A DNA stretch of 64,000 nt from Ilex aquifolium (lineage: Eukaryota; Streptophyta; Magnoliopsida; Aquifoliales; Aquifoliaceae), in contig OX637391.1 in assembly GCA_951799425.1 (NCBI GenBank), positions 11,666,551 to 11,730,550 of the forward strand, given 5' to 3'. Positions 11,960-21,985 of this stretch are shown piece by piece. Numbering within the stretch: position 1 is the first letter of the stretch; every line of letters starts with the position of its first letter. The translations under genes were made by a program, and so were the position numbers. The notes under the pieces were generated by a model. It was not told the origin of the DNA and did not search any database. It was given only the letters and a program-made list of their open reading frames with translations.

Positions 11960-12215
11960 TGGTGAGCACACACAAGCATACACACCCACACACACTTAGC
12001 ACACTCTTTGAGGCACAACATACACAGACACTCACAGACACAACACACATAGACACAACTCACACTCACATACACAACACACTCAAACACATAGGCACAG
12101 AACAGACACACACAAACCACACACTCACAGACACTCATGCATAGACACAGAACACACACACACTCAATCACATACTCAACACACACAAACACACTAACAC
12201 ACACAGACACAACAC
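11960..12215. repeat. CA-rich simple-repeat tract
   Basis: About 250 bp of imperfect CACACA/CACTCA/CAGACA repeats. The open frames across it have low-complexity His/Thr or Cys/Val composition and are not genes. Confidence 0.85.
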
Positions 12216-12539
12216 ACAAACTAAAAAATTTCCAATTTTCCATTACAACCAAGCTATATTCTTTTGCGAACGCTAATAAACACATCGACTACCCTGTGGT
12301 AACATGTTCTCACAGACTGGGCAACCTACCCATAGTGTTCCACCATAAAAATTTCACACCATACACTTCTAAAATTTTTGGCATCATGAACATGTTAACA
12401 ACATTAAAAACAGTAAATAATCCCAAAATTTCAAGTCCCTAATTCATTAAAAAAAACAAATATAGAAAGAGAGTAAATAGCCCCAGAATTTGATATTGGC
12501 TCTATTGCTTGGAGAAAAAGAACATAAAAGCCTATCATA

Positions 12540-12660
12540 ACAATACCCACACACAGTACCCACAAATCGACACACACACAGACAGGTATACCCACAAATC
12601 AACACACATAAGCGCGCGCGCGCACACACACACACACACACATATACACATACAAAACAC
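12540..12660. repeat. CA-rich simple-repeat tract with a CG core
   Basis: Imperfect CA repeats with an alternating purine-pyrimidine core (GCGCGCGCGCACACAC, about 12611-12626). Such alternating runs can adopt Z-DNA in vitro. No gene is visible. Confidence 0.8.
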
Positions 12661-12843
12661 AAATCTATGTATATATAGATTTTTATATAAATACCTTCAC
12701 AACAACCTTTCAGCTCGATACAGACGGTTCCGTTGAAGAAGGCAGCAACGAGGATCGATTTGTTCAAGTAGGCAAGAAGATGGAATGGAGCTTGGATTCG
12801 TCTTCCAGACCCACAAGAAGCTGCATCGGTTCGTCTTCGTTCG

Positions 12844-12845
<2 letters not shown>

Positions 12846-12900
<55 letters not shown>

Positions 12901-12901
12901 G
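12846..12901. repeat. (AC)n followed by (AG)n microsatellite
   Basis: About 17 AC dinucleotides pass directly into about 11 AG dinucleotides. A compound microsatellite. Confidence 0.95.
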
Positions 12902-13264
12902 TTTGAAAGTCAAGTTTTATTCTTCCACAAAAAAATAACACATTTTGTTGGTGATGAGGGTCGAATCCGAGACCTCATTAAAACCTTTTAGCTGGGCTTC
13001 ACGAGTGTTTCATGTTTCGGGTGTTTCCTGGAACACAGTTTTTTTGTTCCCAATTTTTTGACTTGTTTCCAAGACAACTAAGATGAAACAAAAAACAAAA
13101 ATAATTACCAAACACATTTTGTTTTCAATTTTGGCAAAAATTAAAAACAAAAACACAAAACAAGAGACAAAAACAACAAACAAACATGCACGTATTGTTA
13201 TCCTAGGGTTTAACCAAAGTTAGTTGGCCTCTTTCCCCTTTGTTGGACGGCATGCTTCACCGAC

Positions 13265-13680
13265 GGTATGTTTTTTTTTCTCTCTCTCTCTCCCTCTTTT
13301 CGTCTCTCTCTCCCCTCATTTTTTTCTCCCACTTTGTCTCTCCCTTTCTTCGTCTCTGTCCCTCCCTTTCTTCCACATCGTTCTCTCTCTTTCTTCCCCC
13401 ACGTCTACGCCTTGTCTAGCGATGGCCACAATTTTTTTTTCTTTTACCATTTAAATGATTTACAATTTTGTTTGGATTCTCTCTCCCCGGTCTCTCCCCC
13501 TTCTCTTTCTCTCTTTGACGTCTCTCCCTTTCTCTGTTCTTGGCCACTTCTCAAGCAGCATACCAGTAGACATTCCTGCGATGATCAATAAGGAATTTTT
13601 TTCATCCTTTTTTTTTTGGTTTCTCAATCTCTATCTCTCCCCCGATTTCTCTCTCTCCGACGTCTCTCCCTTATCAAACT
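13265..13680. repeat. CT-rich pyrimidine tract
   Basis: Strongly pyrimidine-biased plus strand made of CTCTCT, CCCTTT and TTTTTT runs. Open frames across it are Ser/Phe/Leu-rich low-complexity readings without family resemblance. Confidence 0.7.
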
Positions 13681-14762
13681 TTTAAACCCCACAACACAAT
13701 TTCCTCCTCCACCACATCCATTCTTTTGTGATCAGAAAGAAAACCCATGAAATATGACAGAATTCTCAAATGGGTATGAGAACTTTCTCCTTGATTCTTA
13801 TGCTTCTACTGCCTTTATTGGATAGGTGTGAGAATTCCCCAAACCGTCTTTATCTAGCCTCGTCTCATATATGCTCTGTGTCTCTAACTCTCTATTTCTC
13901 TCCCTCTCTCTTAGTTTTTGAGTCTCTGGTTCTTCGTCTCCATCTCCATCTTCTTCTGTATTTCATTTTGCTACATTACTGGCACTTCACAGCCCAACAT
14001 CACACAACGATGCAATGTAACACACATGAAGCAATAGACAGCTTAACACACATACACACAACACAACTATTGAAATTCATACGCACAAACACAGATTCTC
14101 ATAGCACACACACATGTTGGATATTGGGCCAAATGTGAGATAGATTTGGATAGGATTCAAGGGTAAGATGATTAATTAATGTCAAAGTTATGAGATTTGA
14201 CCCCAAAAAAAAGTTGGTTTGTCCATGGGACCTATAATATTATAAATTACTATCCAAATCGAGGATTGGATAAAACTATTTTCTTTTATCCAACATTGTA
14301 TCCGGCTTGTTGGGATTTCATTGAATATGTTTGGAATTTAAATCCAAACCAATTCAATCCACTAGAGTTTTGCCAAACACCTCCTGAGTGTATATAAGAG
14401 CATCTTCAACCACACTCAGCAAAATAGCTACTCAAAATATATTTAAATATTGAATTCTCTATTTTACCTAGCTACTTTTAAAAATTCACTTCAACCACGC
14501 TCTCTATTTTAGCTAACTACTTCAACTAATTTTCAATAATATAATTCAAAAATGTCACGTGGCGTAACATGTAAGCGCCATAATGATGACATGTTGTTCC
14601 ATGTCATCAAATTTTCAAATTTTAAATTTTACAGTGGTCATATTTACAACGGCCATATTTTCAACGGTCATATTTTTAAAAATGTATAAATAAGACCTCC
14701 CCCTTCTCATTGTCATATATCTCAAATTTATTTTACTGGTATTGAACTCATATTTCTTTGTT

Positions 14763-16044
14763 ATGGCTTGTGATGGTAAATTGAAGATGATTCTTAATGA
14801 TTACCGATGATGAGTTGGAGATGTTAGCGGTTGTTGCTATGACAATATAGAAACTCAATACTGAGAACAGCTCCGCAATACGTCATGGTTCTATTCAAGA
14901 TCATTCTGTTATTTTTCGCAATGGAGTTGAATGGCACAAGAGACTTTATTGTAATTATTTTGCTGAATCGCCTACCTGTCCCCCAAATTTATTTCGGAGG
15001 AGGGTTCGAATGAATCGATCTCTTTTCATTCGTATTCTATCCATTGTGGAAGCTTATAATCCATATTTTGTCCAAAAAAAGGATGTTGTTGAGAATATTG
15101 GTTTGTCTCTCTTTCAAAAGATGACTGCCGCTATAAGAATGCTTGTCTATGGAGTTGCAGCAGATGCTGTTGATGATTATGTGAGGATTGGCGAAAGCTC
15201 CACAATAGAAAGTCTGCAAATATTTGTATCGGTCATAGTAGCAATTTATGTTGATGAGTATCTCAGGTCACCAAACAACGCAGACATTGCTAGATTATTA
15301 GCAATCGGTGAGAGACGTGGGTTTCCTGGGATGCTAGGTAGCATTGACTGCATGTATTGGAGATGGAAGAATTGTCCAACAGCATGGAAATGTATGTATT
15401 CTGGTCATGTTCATGAACCAATAATTATTTTAGAGGCGGTGGCTTCATATGATCTATGGATTTGACATGCCTTTTTTGGGTTACCTAGATCCCACAATGA
15501 TATAAATGTGGTAGAACGTTCTTCTGTTTTTACTCTTCTTTCGCAAGGTATGGCTCATTCGGTCAATTACTCTATCAATGGAAACGATTATACTATGAGA
15601 TATTATCTTGTTGATGGTATATATCCAAAGTGGGCCACGTTTGTCAAAACAATTTCATCTCCAAGAGGCAATAAGCAAATAAATTTTGCACAAGCTCAAG
15701 AGTCAGCCAGAAAGGATGTTGAGAGAGCTTTTGAAGTGCTCCAAGCACGATTTGCTATAGTTCATGGACCTGCACGTTTCTAAAAACTTGAAGTGCTTAA
15801 GGATATTATGCAGACATGCATAATATTGCATAACATGATTGTCGATGATGAGAGAGACAGTAATGAAATGGACTTTAGTTATGATGCATCAGATGAAATT
15901 CCTACTCCTACATTGATATCCGAACGGAGTTCAGAACTGTTTCAATTTATTCATACTCAACATCGCATTCGAGATAGAGACACTCATTCGAGACTCCAAA
16001 CTGATCTAGTCAAGCACATGTGGATTATGCATGGAATGTTTTAG
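14763..16044 (+). pseudogene. PIF/Harbinger transposase (DDE_Tnp_4 type), decayed
   Basis: The longest pieces read as the plant Harbinger transposase: PPNLFRRRVRMNRSLF, GFPGMLGSIDCMYWRWKNCP, IILEAVASYDLWI, DGIYPKWATFVKTI, ESARKDVERAFEVLQARFAI and ILHNMIVDDER. The three catalytic acids are visible: D in GSIDCM, D in SHNDINV and E in KDVERAF. The usual start is probably the ATG at 14763, but a frame change near 14805 and a TAG at 14848 separate it from the body. In the body TGA at 15463 replaces a conserved Trp codon (WIWHAFFG), and TAA at 15781 follows GPARF. The enzyme would excise and reinsert the element. As it stands it cannot be made whole. Confidence 0.9.
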
Positions 16045-16177
16045 GCAGTAATATGCTATGAATTTTCTATGAATATTTAAACATTCATTATCTACAAATA
16101 TTTAAGCATGCATAATATTACAGTACTTGTTTGTTGTATTACTACTCAAAAGTTGTTAGTCTATGAATAAGAAATAA

Positions 16178-17200
16178 CTACATTTTCTTTCCCATGATTT
16201 CCATCTGGCGGCGCTTAAAATATTCAGCTTGAATTGGAGGCATGACACTCATGTCCATCAACATTAATTTATGTTCCTCCTTTATTTGCTTGAGTTGTAT
16301 CTTCTCTTTATCATGAGCTAGTCTCTCTTGTTCAACAACCAAATTTTTTTCCATGAATTCGACTTTCTTCTCCGCCAACATCTTTTTCTCCTCCTTCATT
16401 TCTTCAAACAGTTTCACGAAATAGGTTGAACTCGAATTATCGCCTTCAGAGTGTTTGCTCTTTAACTTTCTTGCTCGCTCTTTCGCAGCCTTCCTTCCAG
16501 TTGGCCTCTCCAAGCTCCCACTATCGTCTCCTATGTTTACCGATTCTAGTGTTGAAGGATTAGAACTGCTAGGAGTTACACCACCTTTTATTTTTTGTTT
16601 CTTAGACTGAGAATCCTCCATCCATTTTGGTTGATACCGTAACTCATTCCAACAATGTTCAAATGGAAAAAACCATTTATGAAGTTCCTTATACACCTTC
16701 TTTGTATCACAGACCTGAAAATTGTACAATAATACTATGTAAATGCCCTATTTTCACACTTGTAATTAAAATGCATTCATACCTTGTCTTTCTTAGTTAG
16801 ACCACTTTGATTCAACCTTTCAATTTGGTCAAAGCAGCCACAAAATTTATTGGTGGCTAGTTGAATTGTCGACCAACGAGTCATCAAAGAAATCAAATTG
16901 CGATTACAATCTGACTGGGGTTTGTATTCGTTGAATTACTCCCAAACCCTTCGCCAATACGTTTTAGATTTTTGCTCATTTTCATGCACGGCATCCACGC
17001 TAATATTAAGTCAACCCGAGATTAAAACTAAGTCCTCCTGTAAAGTTGCCGCCTTGAACCTTTTTTGTGGTGAATTCTATTTGAGGTGATATTGGTGAAG
17101 AATGACCTATTTGGTCTACTGATTGAGTGTTAAACTCACCTACATTTTTTTCGTCGTTCAAGAGATTGGTGAAGTAATATCCATGTTCAAATGGTTTCAT
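16178..17200 (-). pseudogene. PIF/Harbinger ORF1 (Myb/SANT-like DNA-binding protein), decayed
   Basis: Minus-strand gene beside the transposase. From its start (17200) it reads an N-terminal stretch, then a trihelix/Myb-like region (KSKTYWRRVW, SLMTRWSTIQLATNKFCGC), an intron at 16715-16782 with GT...AG ends that keeps the frame (KKDK then VCDTKKVYKEL), and a C-terminal part with HCWNELRYQPKWM, RPTGRKAAKE and a Lys/Glu-rich coiled region. This is the NAM-associated-like C terminus common in Harbinger ORF1. A frame change lies near 17006, and a TAA stands for a conserved aromatic residue in RVW-x-FNEY. ORF1 protein normally helps the transposase bind DNA and enter the nucleus. Confidence 0.8.
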
Positions 17201-17324
17201 ATGTAATGCCTAGAATTCAACCCAAAACATACATTATTCATGTCAAGTTTCTAGTAGCAAAAATGAAGACATGTCAAGCATTATTCATGTCAGTACCATC
17301 AATAATGAACCAAAAAATAGCAGG

Positions 17325-17530
17325 GAGCAAAACAACATTATACATTAATAACATACAGGGAGGGAGCAAAACAACAAGTCAGCCACATTATGTATGCAGC
17401 ATGTCAGCCACAGCCACAAAAACATAATGTATGCAGCCACAAACATACATTATACATTATTCATGTCAAGCACTGTAGTTCAAGGAGCAAAACAGCAGGG
17501 AGGGGGAGCAAAACATAGCAATGAAGACAT
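17325..17530. repeat. Short repeated phrases inside the Harbinger element
   Basis: The phrase GGAGCAAAACA recurs four times, interleaved with repeats of ATGTATGCAGC and CATTATTCATGTC. The arrangement is irregular, and the stretch has no reading of interest. Confidence 0.6.
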
Positions 17531-18744
17531 GAATAAAATCTGTCTTAATTTTGTCCTGTATCTTTTCTTTTTCCTAAGTTAGAAAATCTATCATGGACAA
17601 CTGACACTTTACACATCAAAACATAGCAATGAAGACATGGAAACTATGCATTCAAGTTAGTATCTCTGTTGGATTGGAACTGCTTAACCTTTCTTTGAGC
17701 TCATTGGATATAAGTTTCTGATGCAGGCCAAACATTCCTGGTCTTTGTATAAAAGGTCAACCATTAACTAGTAATTGGAGAAGTAACAGAACCATGAATC
17801 AATTCTGTCTTTGCACATCTGAATTTTCAGTACAAATAAGAGAGATTGAAGTCACTTTACACTCATTATGAATTAGTGTAACAAATAAGAGAGATTGAGA
17901 AGTGAAAACAGTGGAATTGTGAATGGAAGGAGGCTGAAGCTTTTGTGATGTACTAAAAATGTTTCTGATGCAATGGGCATCGAGCATTGTAATATAGTAT
18001 GAATTGGTCAGAGAGGAAAACATATACATTTATCAGGTTTTAAAAAATTCTTTAGGAAACCAAGAAATGGACATGCAAAAGACATTTGGCAACAACTTCA
18101 TACAAAGGTTCACAATAAAATTTTCTATATCAAAAATATACATAGCAAACAACAGTTAATACTGCTTTGTCCATCTTTAATGTCTACAGAACACGATTTG
18201 TGGCCCTGATTATGAATCAAACAAGTCCTAACAAAATCCAACTTTCACTTCTACCTAAACAGCAACAATGGCGCTAATCACACTCCAAAAAAAGCTCACT
18301 GGAAGTAACAAAATTCTTGAAGTCCAAATTGAAGTAACAATAAGAAAAACTAACACGGGATTTCTACATAAATGAGTGCATATCTCATTAAGGCAATTCA
18401 TCAAACATATTGTGAACAATTAAAAGAAACTCATCTCAAAAAATTTCAAGAAGTCAAGCTGTTCACAGAAAGCAAGAAAAAACATATATTGGAGGAAGGA
18501 AGACATACCTGAAGGAGGAAGGAAGACCGATTCACAGTGCAGAAATGGAGCAAAAATGGAGAAATTGAGGAAGGAAGACAGGCTGAGCGACTGGTCTCTC
18601 CAAATCTGGCGACCAATTTGGCTTCCTAGATTCTGGCGAGGTGGATAGACAGGGCGTTGGAGCACCAAATTTGAAGTTTTGCTCGCCAAAATGGCTAAAA
18701 GGCTGCACTGGAGAGGGGCGTTGGAGATGCTCTAAGCATTCAAT

Positions 18745-18900
18745 AAAGGTAGGTCAAGTGGTAACAAGGACGAGCTCAAAATCCAAACATCCTGAGTTCG
18801 AATCTTGGTAACCTCTTGGGAACAGGCTATGAGAGATTTATTCCCCATGAATATTCTAGTTCCGACGTGGATGACTTGCTTTTAACTGGATCGAAGAGAA
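18745..18900 (+). mobile_element. tRNA-derived SINE-like fragment
   Basis: The phrase AGGTCAAGTGGTAACAAGG resembles a degenerate polymerase III A box, and GAGTTCGAATCTTGG about 45 bp later resembles a B box (GGTTCGAATCC). The pair sits in an otherwise unremarkable sequence with no tRNA cloverleaf. That is the layout of the head of a tRNA-derived SINE. Neither a tail nor target duplications were identified. Confidence 0.35.
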
Positions 18901-19307
18901 GATTAGTCGAGATATGCATAAGCTTACCAAAACACCCTTAACCATAGAACCAAACTAAAAATAAAAATCAAACATATAGCCACATAATGCAAAAATTGGT
19001 GGAGAGATTCATATTACTAGCTTGAAAATTAGGAAGCTTGAATTTCCTTATGTGTGTTTGGTTTATGTATTATGTTAATGGATTGGAGTAAATTGTCCTC
19101 GAGCCCACCTAATCCCATCTTTCTCAGCTTTGATTATTGTAACGAAAAATTGTGAGTAGGTACCTTATGAACTACTTATTTGTAAGAAAATACCTTAACA
19201 AAAATGTGTTGTAGATAAGTACTGCTAGACTGAAATGTACTACTAGACTGAAATGTGTTGTGTCTAGATACATAATGACAGTTTTTTTTTTCTTTACTAA
19301 AATACCC

Positions 19308-19421
19308 TTTCCCAATATTTATGGTATTTATATTTTGACAGTTCCTTTTTATATGGGATTTGGTTTTCCCAATATTTATAGTGTTTGTATTTTGACAATT
19401 CCTTTTTATATGGGATTTGGT
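19308..19421. repeat. Two-copy 57-bp tandem duplication near the left end of MULE A
   Basis: The phrase TTTCCCAATATTTAT starts at 19308 and at 19365. The two units differ at a few positions, and the plus-strand reading repeats PFYMGFGF. Confidence 0.8.
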
Positions 19422-19959
19422 TTTATTAACATGCAGTTCCCTAGTTAGGAAGCTTTTTTTTTTTGAATTTTGAACGTCTTAATCACCCATAAAATTTATT
19501 CACTGCATCTCGCAGGACATTATTGTTTTTTCAAAGTTGTAGTGTGATGTAATACTACGAATCGATGAAAACAATATAAATGGATGTCACAGTATGATAT
19601 CACATTACGATGTCACACTTTGTGATGCATACCATTTAGTATTTTCATGCATCAGTGAATCCAATTGCATAGTTTTTAAAATGATTAAATTGCTATTCAG
19701 AGTGTAACACTGTCATGTTGCACTGAAATGTCACACTGTTACACATAAACTAATGTGTGCATAATACACTGTCGTTTTTTAGTTTATTAACCTGTGTTGG
19801 CATGAAGTTATGAGTATAATATTTCCAATTGAATAAGTACTTCATTGAAATAAATTAAAATTATAAAACAATAATGTTTGCTAAAAATGATAACTTTTAA
19901 TTCCTAGATCTCCAATTAAAATTACAGTAATCAATCATTTGTCTTCAATTTTTTTTTTT

Positions 19960-20345
19960 AATTTTTGTCGAACTTTGAAATCTTCTTCGATCCAACTCTT
20001 TTTATCATTCAAGAACATTGACACCGTTTTACGCCAAAAGTCTTTTATCTATATCTGTGTCAATTTATCTTCAATTTATTTCCCTTTTGCTAATTGTTTC
20101 AACAGGTAGCAAATTTGGACACCGCAATTGAGCCTGCAATACATTTAAAGTTAATGATTTTTGAATGTGTTGTTTGGTTGAAAGTAACAGTGAAGTATTC
20201 ATAAACTTACAAGTTTGCTCTTTGTGTTGGACAATTTTCACCTGAGACTATTGGTCGCACTATGTCTTGTGTGTCGAGCGGGTTGTTCTCGGCAAACATT
20301 AACTCTTTAAGCTTCTCTTCTACATTAACTCTTACACAGAATGAC
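19960..20345 (-). pseudogene. Ulp1-like (C48) peptidase fragment, copy A
   Basis: Two minus-strand exons match the copy at 25679-26583. The upstream exon (20207-20345) reads VNVEEKLKELMFAENNPLDTQDIVRPIVSGEN, parallel to VEDKVKELMSDSGNLLDTQDMVRPMIS in copy B. The downstream exon reads NCGVQICYLLKQLA and then SWIEEDFKVRQK, parallel to copy B VDYGVYVCYIMKQLA and SWTEDDFKMKQ. The CG of NCGV is the position of the catalytic cysteine in Ulp1/SENP proteases and is kept here, but two in-frame stops follow it. The exon with the catalytic HW is missing. Ulp1 proteases cleave SUMO from proteins. Confidence 0.7.
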
Positions 20346-21985
20346 ATTGTAAATAAACATGATAAGTCATTTTCACAATAACTGATAAATCTCACATACA
20401 GTTGCCCAACATAGTTTGACACCATATGAAACAGCCTATTGTGCAAATCTGCAAACACAAAATTATTTTTTTAACCTAAGTACTAACAACTCATGTAACA
20501 GTGAAAATTCACACTGTGACAAGACAGACTGACATTAAAAATAACACATTAAGCAACACTGTCAATAACCAATAAATTTCACAAAATTTGCCCCCCAAAA
20601 AAAAAATTGACATCATAGTTGCTTGGTCATTGTGCAAATTTTCAATGACAACAAATTTCACAAGCTATTACATTCACAAATGAATAACTCAAGTACCTAC
20701 ATTACCACATGAAACACATGCAATCTGTTTATCTACTTAGAAGAGGTTATCGTTTTGAAACATTTTGTTTTTTTGGAATGATTTATGTTGTTTGAACTAT
20801 GACATCGAAATGTTACCTTTGCAATTACTTTGTAATTAAGATTGTAAAATTACAAAATAACATGCATTATATATGAATTATTCAAAAATATCAGGTTAAT
20901 TCTCAAAGAAACCCAATTGCAAATCCTAGTTCCATAAAAATCCATGTTTTTTGATTCAAAGTCCCAAATTTTCAGTTGTGGTAGTTTTAGATTAGAACAA
21001 CGAAGCCCAATTATAAAAATACATACGAACTTACTTGGACATTATCGGCAATTTTGAAGTGGAAATCGGTCGACGATCTGACATCGATTTTTTGCTTTAA
21101 CGTCTGCAATGACACTTCACAATAAAACGAATATTCTTCGTCACCATTTTTCGGAGGTTTGTGGTTTTGGTATGGTTGAAATCTGAAGGAATTTGAGGAA
21201 TGTTTTGTTTAAATTTGGAAAATTTTATTTTTGGGTGCTTAATCAGTTGTCGGATGTTGTGGAGTTGTTGCATGAAGTCCGATGTTTTCAAACACAGAGG
21301 ATGCGTCTGTTTGTGTTACTTCTGAGGGTATTTTTGTCAAACAAAAGAAAAAATGACTTCTCCACCAAACATTTTAACTAAAGGACTTTTATGAAAATAA
21401 GTGCTACATAGTGTACTAGCCTACAAAAAACCGTGGGGAAATTGTGAAAAAGTACACCATTTAAGACTTATTTGTGGAAAAGTACCTCAATATAAAACAT
21501 ATGTGTATAAGTACCTTTGTGTGTAAATGTTTGGTGAGGAGGTACACTTTTGCTGAATTGTAATTTTTTCTCTTACATAATTGCCCTTTTCCTTTATTAA
21601 TGGGTCACAAAATATGGCAGTTATTTTAGAGATTCAATTTCCCTTTTTTAAGCTATATCATTTTTTTGAATTTTGAATTACCTCTTCCTCCTTCATTTGA
21701 CAGACTGTTTTCTTCTCCATTTCGTAACACAAGGTTTTATACAGTCTGTAAACATTTTATTCAAACACCCATTCATTAGTCGGCTTGAGTTAAGTGCTTA
21801 TTTCATAAAAGGTTAGCTTTTTCCATACCATTACCGAGGTTTCACCCATCTACCAATATCTTGCAGTAGAAGACCTGCGACAGGTATGTTTTCCACACTA
21901 TTGTAATTTTCTTTTTTTAAAAAATAAATTGTAATGACGAATATATATTCCAAATTACTGTTTTCACAGATTTTTTGTGGAGGAT

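Larger units (their letters stand above)
10945..13200. mobile_element. hAT-like MITE region with nested simple repeats
   Basis: The left edge reads GTCGTTTGGTAACGTTTTTG (about 10950). Near the right edge the reverse complement of about 13085-13120 reads GTGTTTGGTAATTATTTTTG. These form an imperfect inverted pair of the GTTTGGTAA type common in plant hAT-like non-autonomous elements. Just inside the right edge is a (CA)n(GA)n tract followed by GTCGAATCCGAGACCTCATT, a motif that recurs in the MITE at 62051-63010. No transposase is present, target duplications were not found, and the region may be a composite of several insertions. Confidence 0.35.
14398..18732 (+). mobile_element. PIF/Harbinger DNA transposon with TIRs and TAA target duplication
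   Basis: The left end is GAGCATCTTCAAC and the right end is GTTGGAGATGCTC. These are near-perfect terminal inverted repeats of the GAGCATCTCCAAC type used by plant PIF/Harbinger and Tourist elements. The element is flanked by TAA on both sides (14395-14397 and 18733-18735), the 3-bp target duplication of this superfamily. Inside are the two proteins an autonomous member needs: a DDE transposase on the plus strand (14763-16044) and a Myb-like ORF1 on the minus strand (16178-17200). Both are decayed. About 1.5 kb to the right of ORF1 is noncoding. Confidence 0.93.
19140..21420. mobile_element. Mutator-like element A (deletion derivative with Ulp1-like exons)
   Basis: Its left edge (GAAAAATTGTGAGTAGGTAC, then TACTTATTTGTAAGAAAATACC) resembles the left edge of the larger MULE starting at about 21428. 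Its right edge read on the minus strand (GCACTTATTTTCATAAAAG) resembles the same terminal wording. Inside are minus-strand Ulp1-like exons (19960-20345) homologous to those of the neighbouring element, but no transposase. The simplest view is an internally deleted copy of the same family. The ends are approximate and no 9-bp target duplication was established. Confidence 0.5.

Noticed and set aside
11764-12285. Cys/Val-rich 173-codon minus frame and the matching His/Thr-rich plus frames
   Set aside because: They are translations of CA dinucleotide repeats without any family resemblance.
12447-12941. 164-codon minus-strand frame
   Set aside because: Runs through CA/GA microsatellites and AT-rich filler; Val-Cys runs are repeat artefacts.
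12945-12975. tRNA gene suggested by GGGTCGAATCCGAGACCTC
   Set aside because: Only a B-box-like phrase is present; no cloverleaf arms or A box can be formed around it.
13224-13685. Ser/Phe/Leu-rich frames resembling signal or membrane segments
   Set aside because: The DNA is a CT-rich low-complexity tract, so hydrophobic-looking residues are expected by composition.
18420-18689. 89-codon minus frame near the right end of the Harbinger element
   Set aside because: No resemblance to any family and positioned in the noncoding subterminal region.
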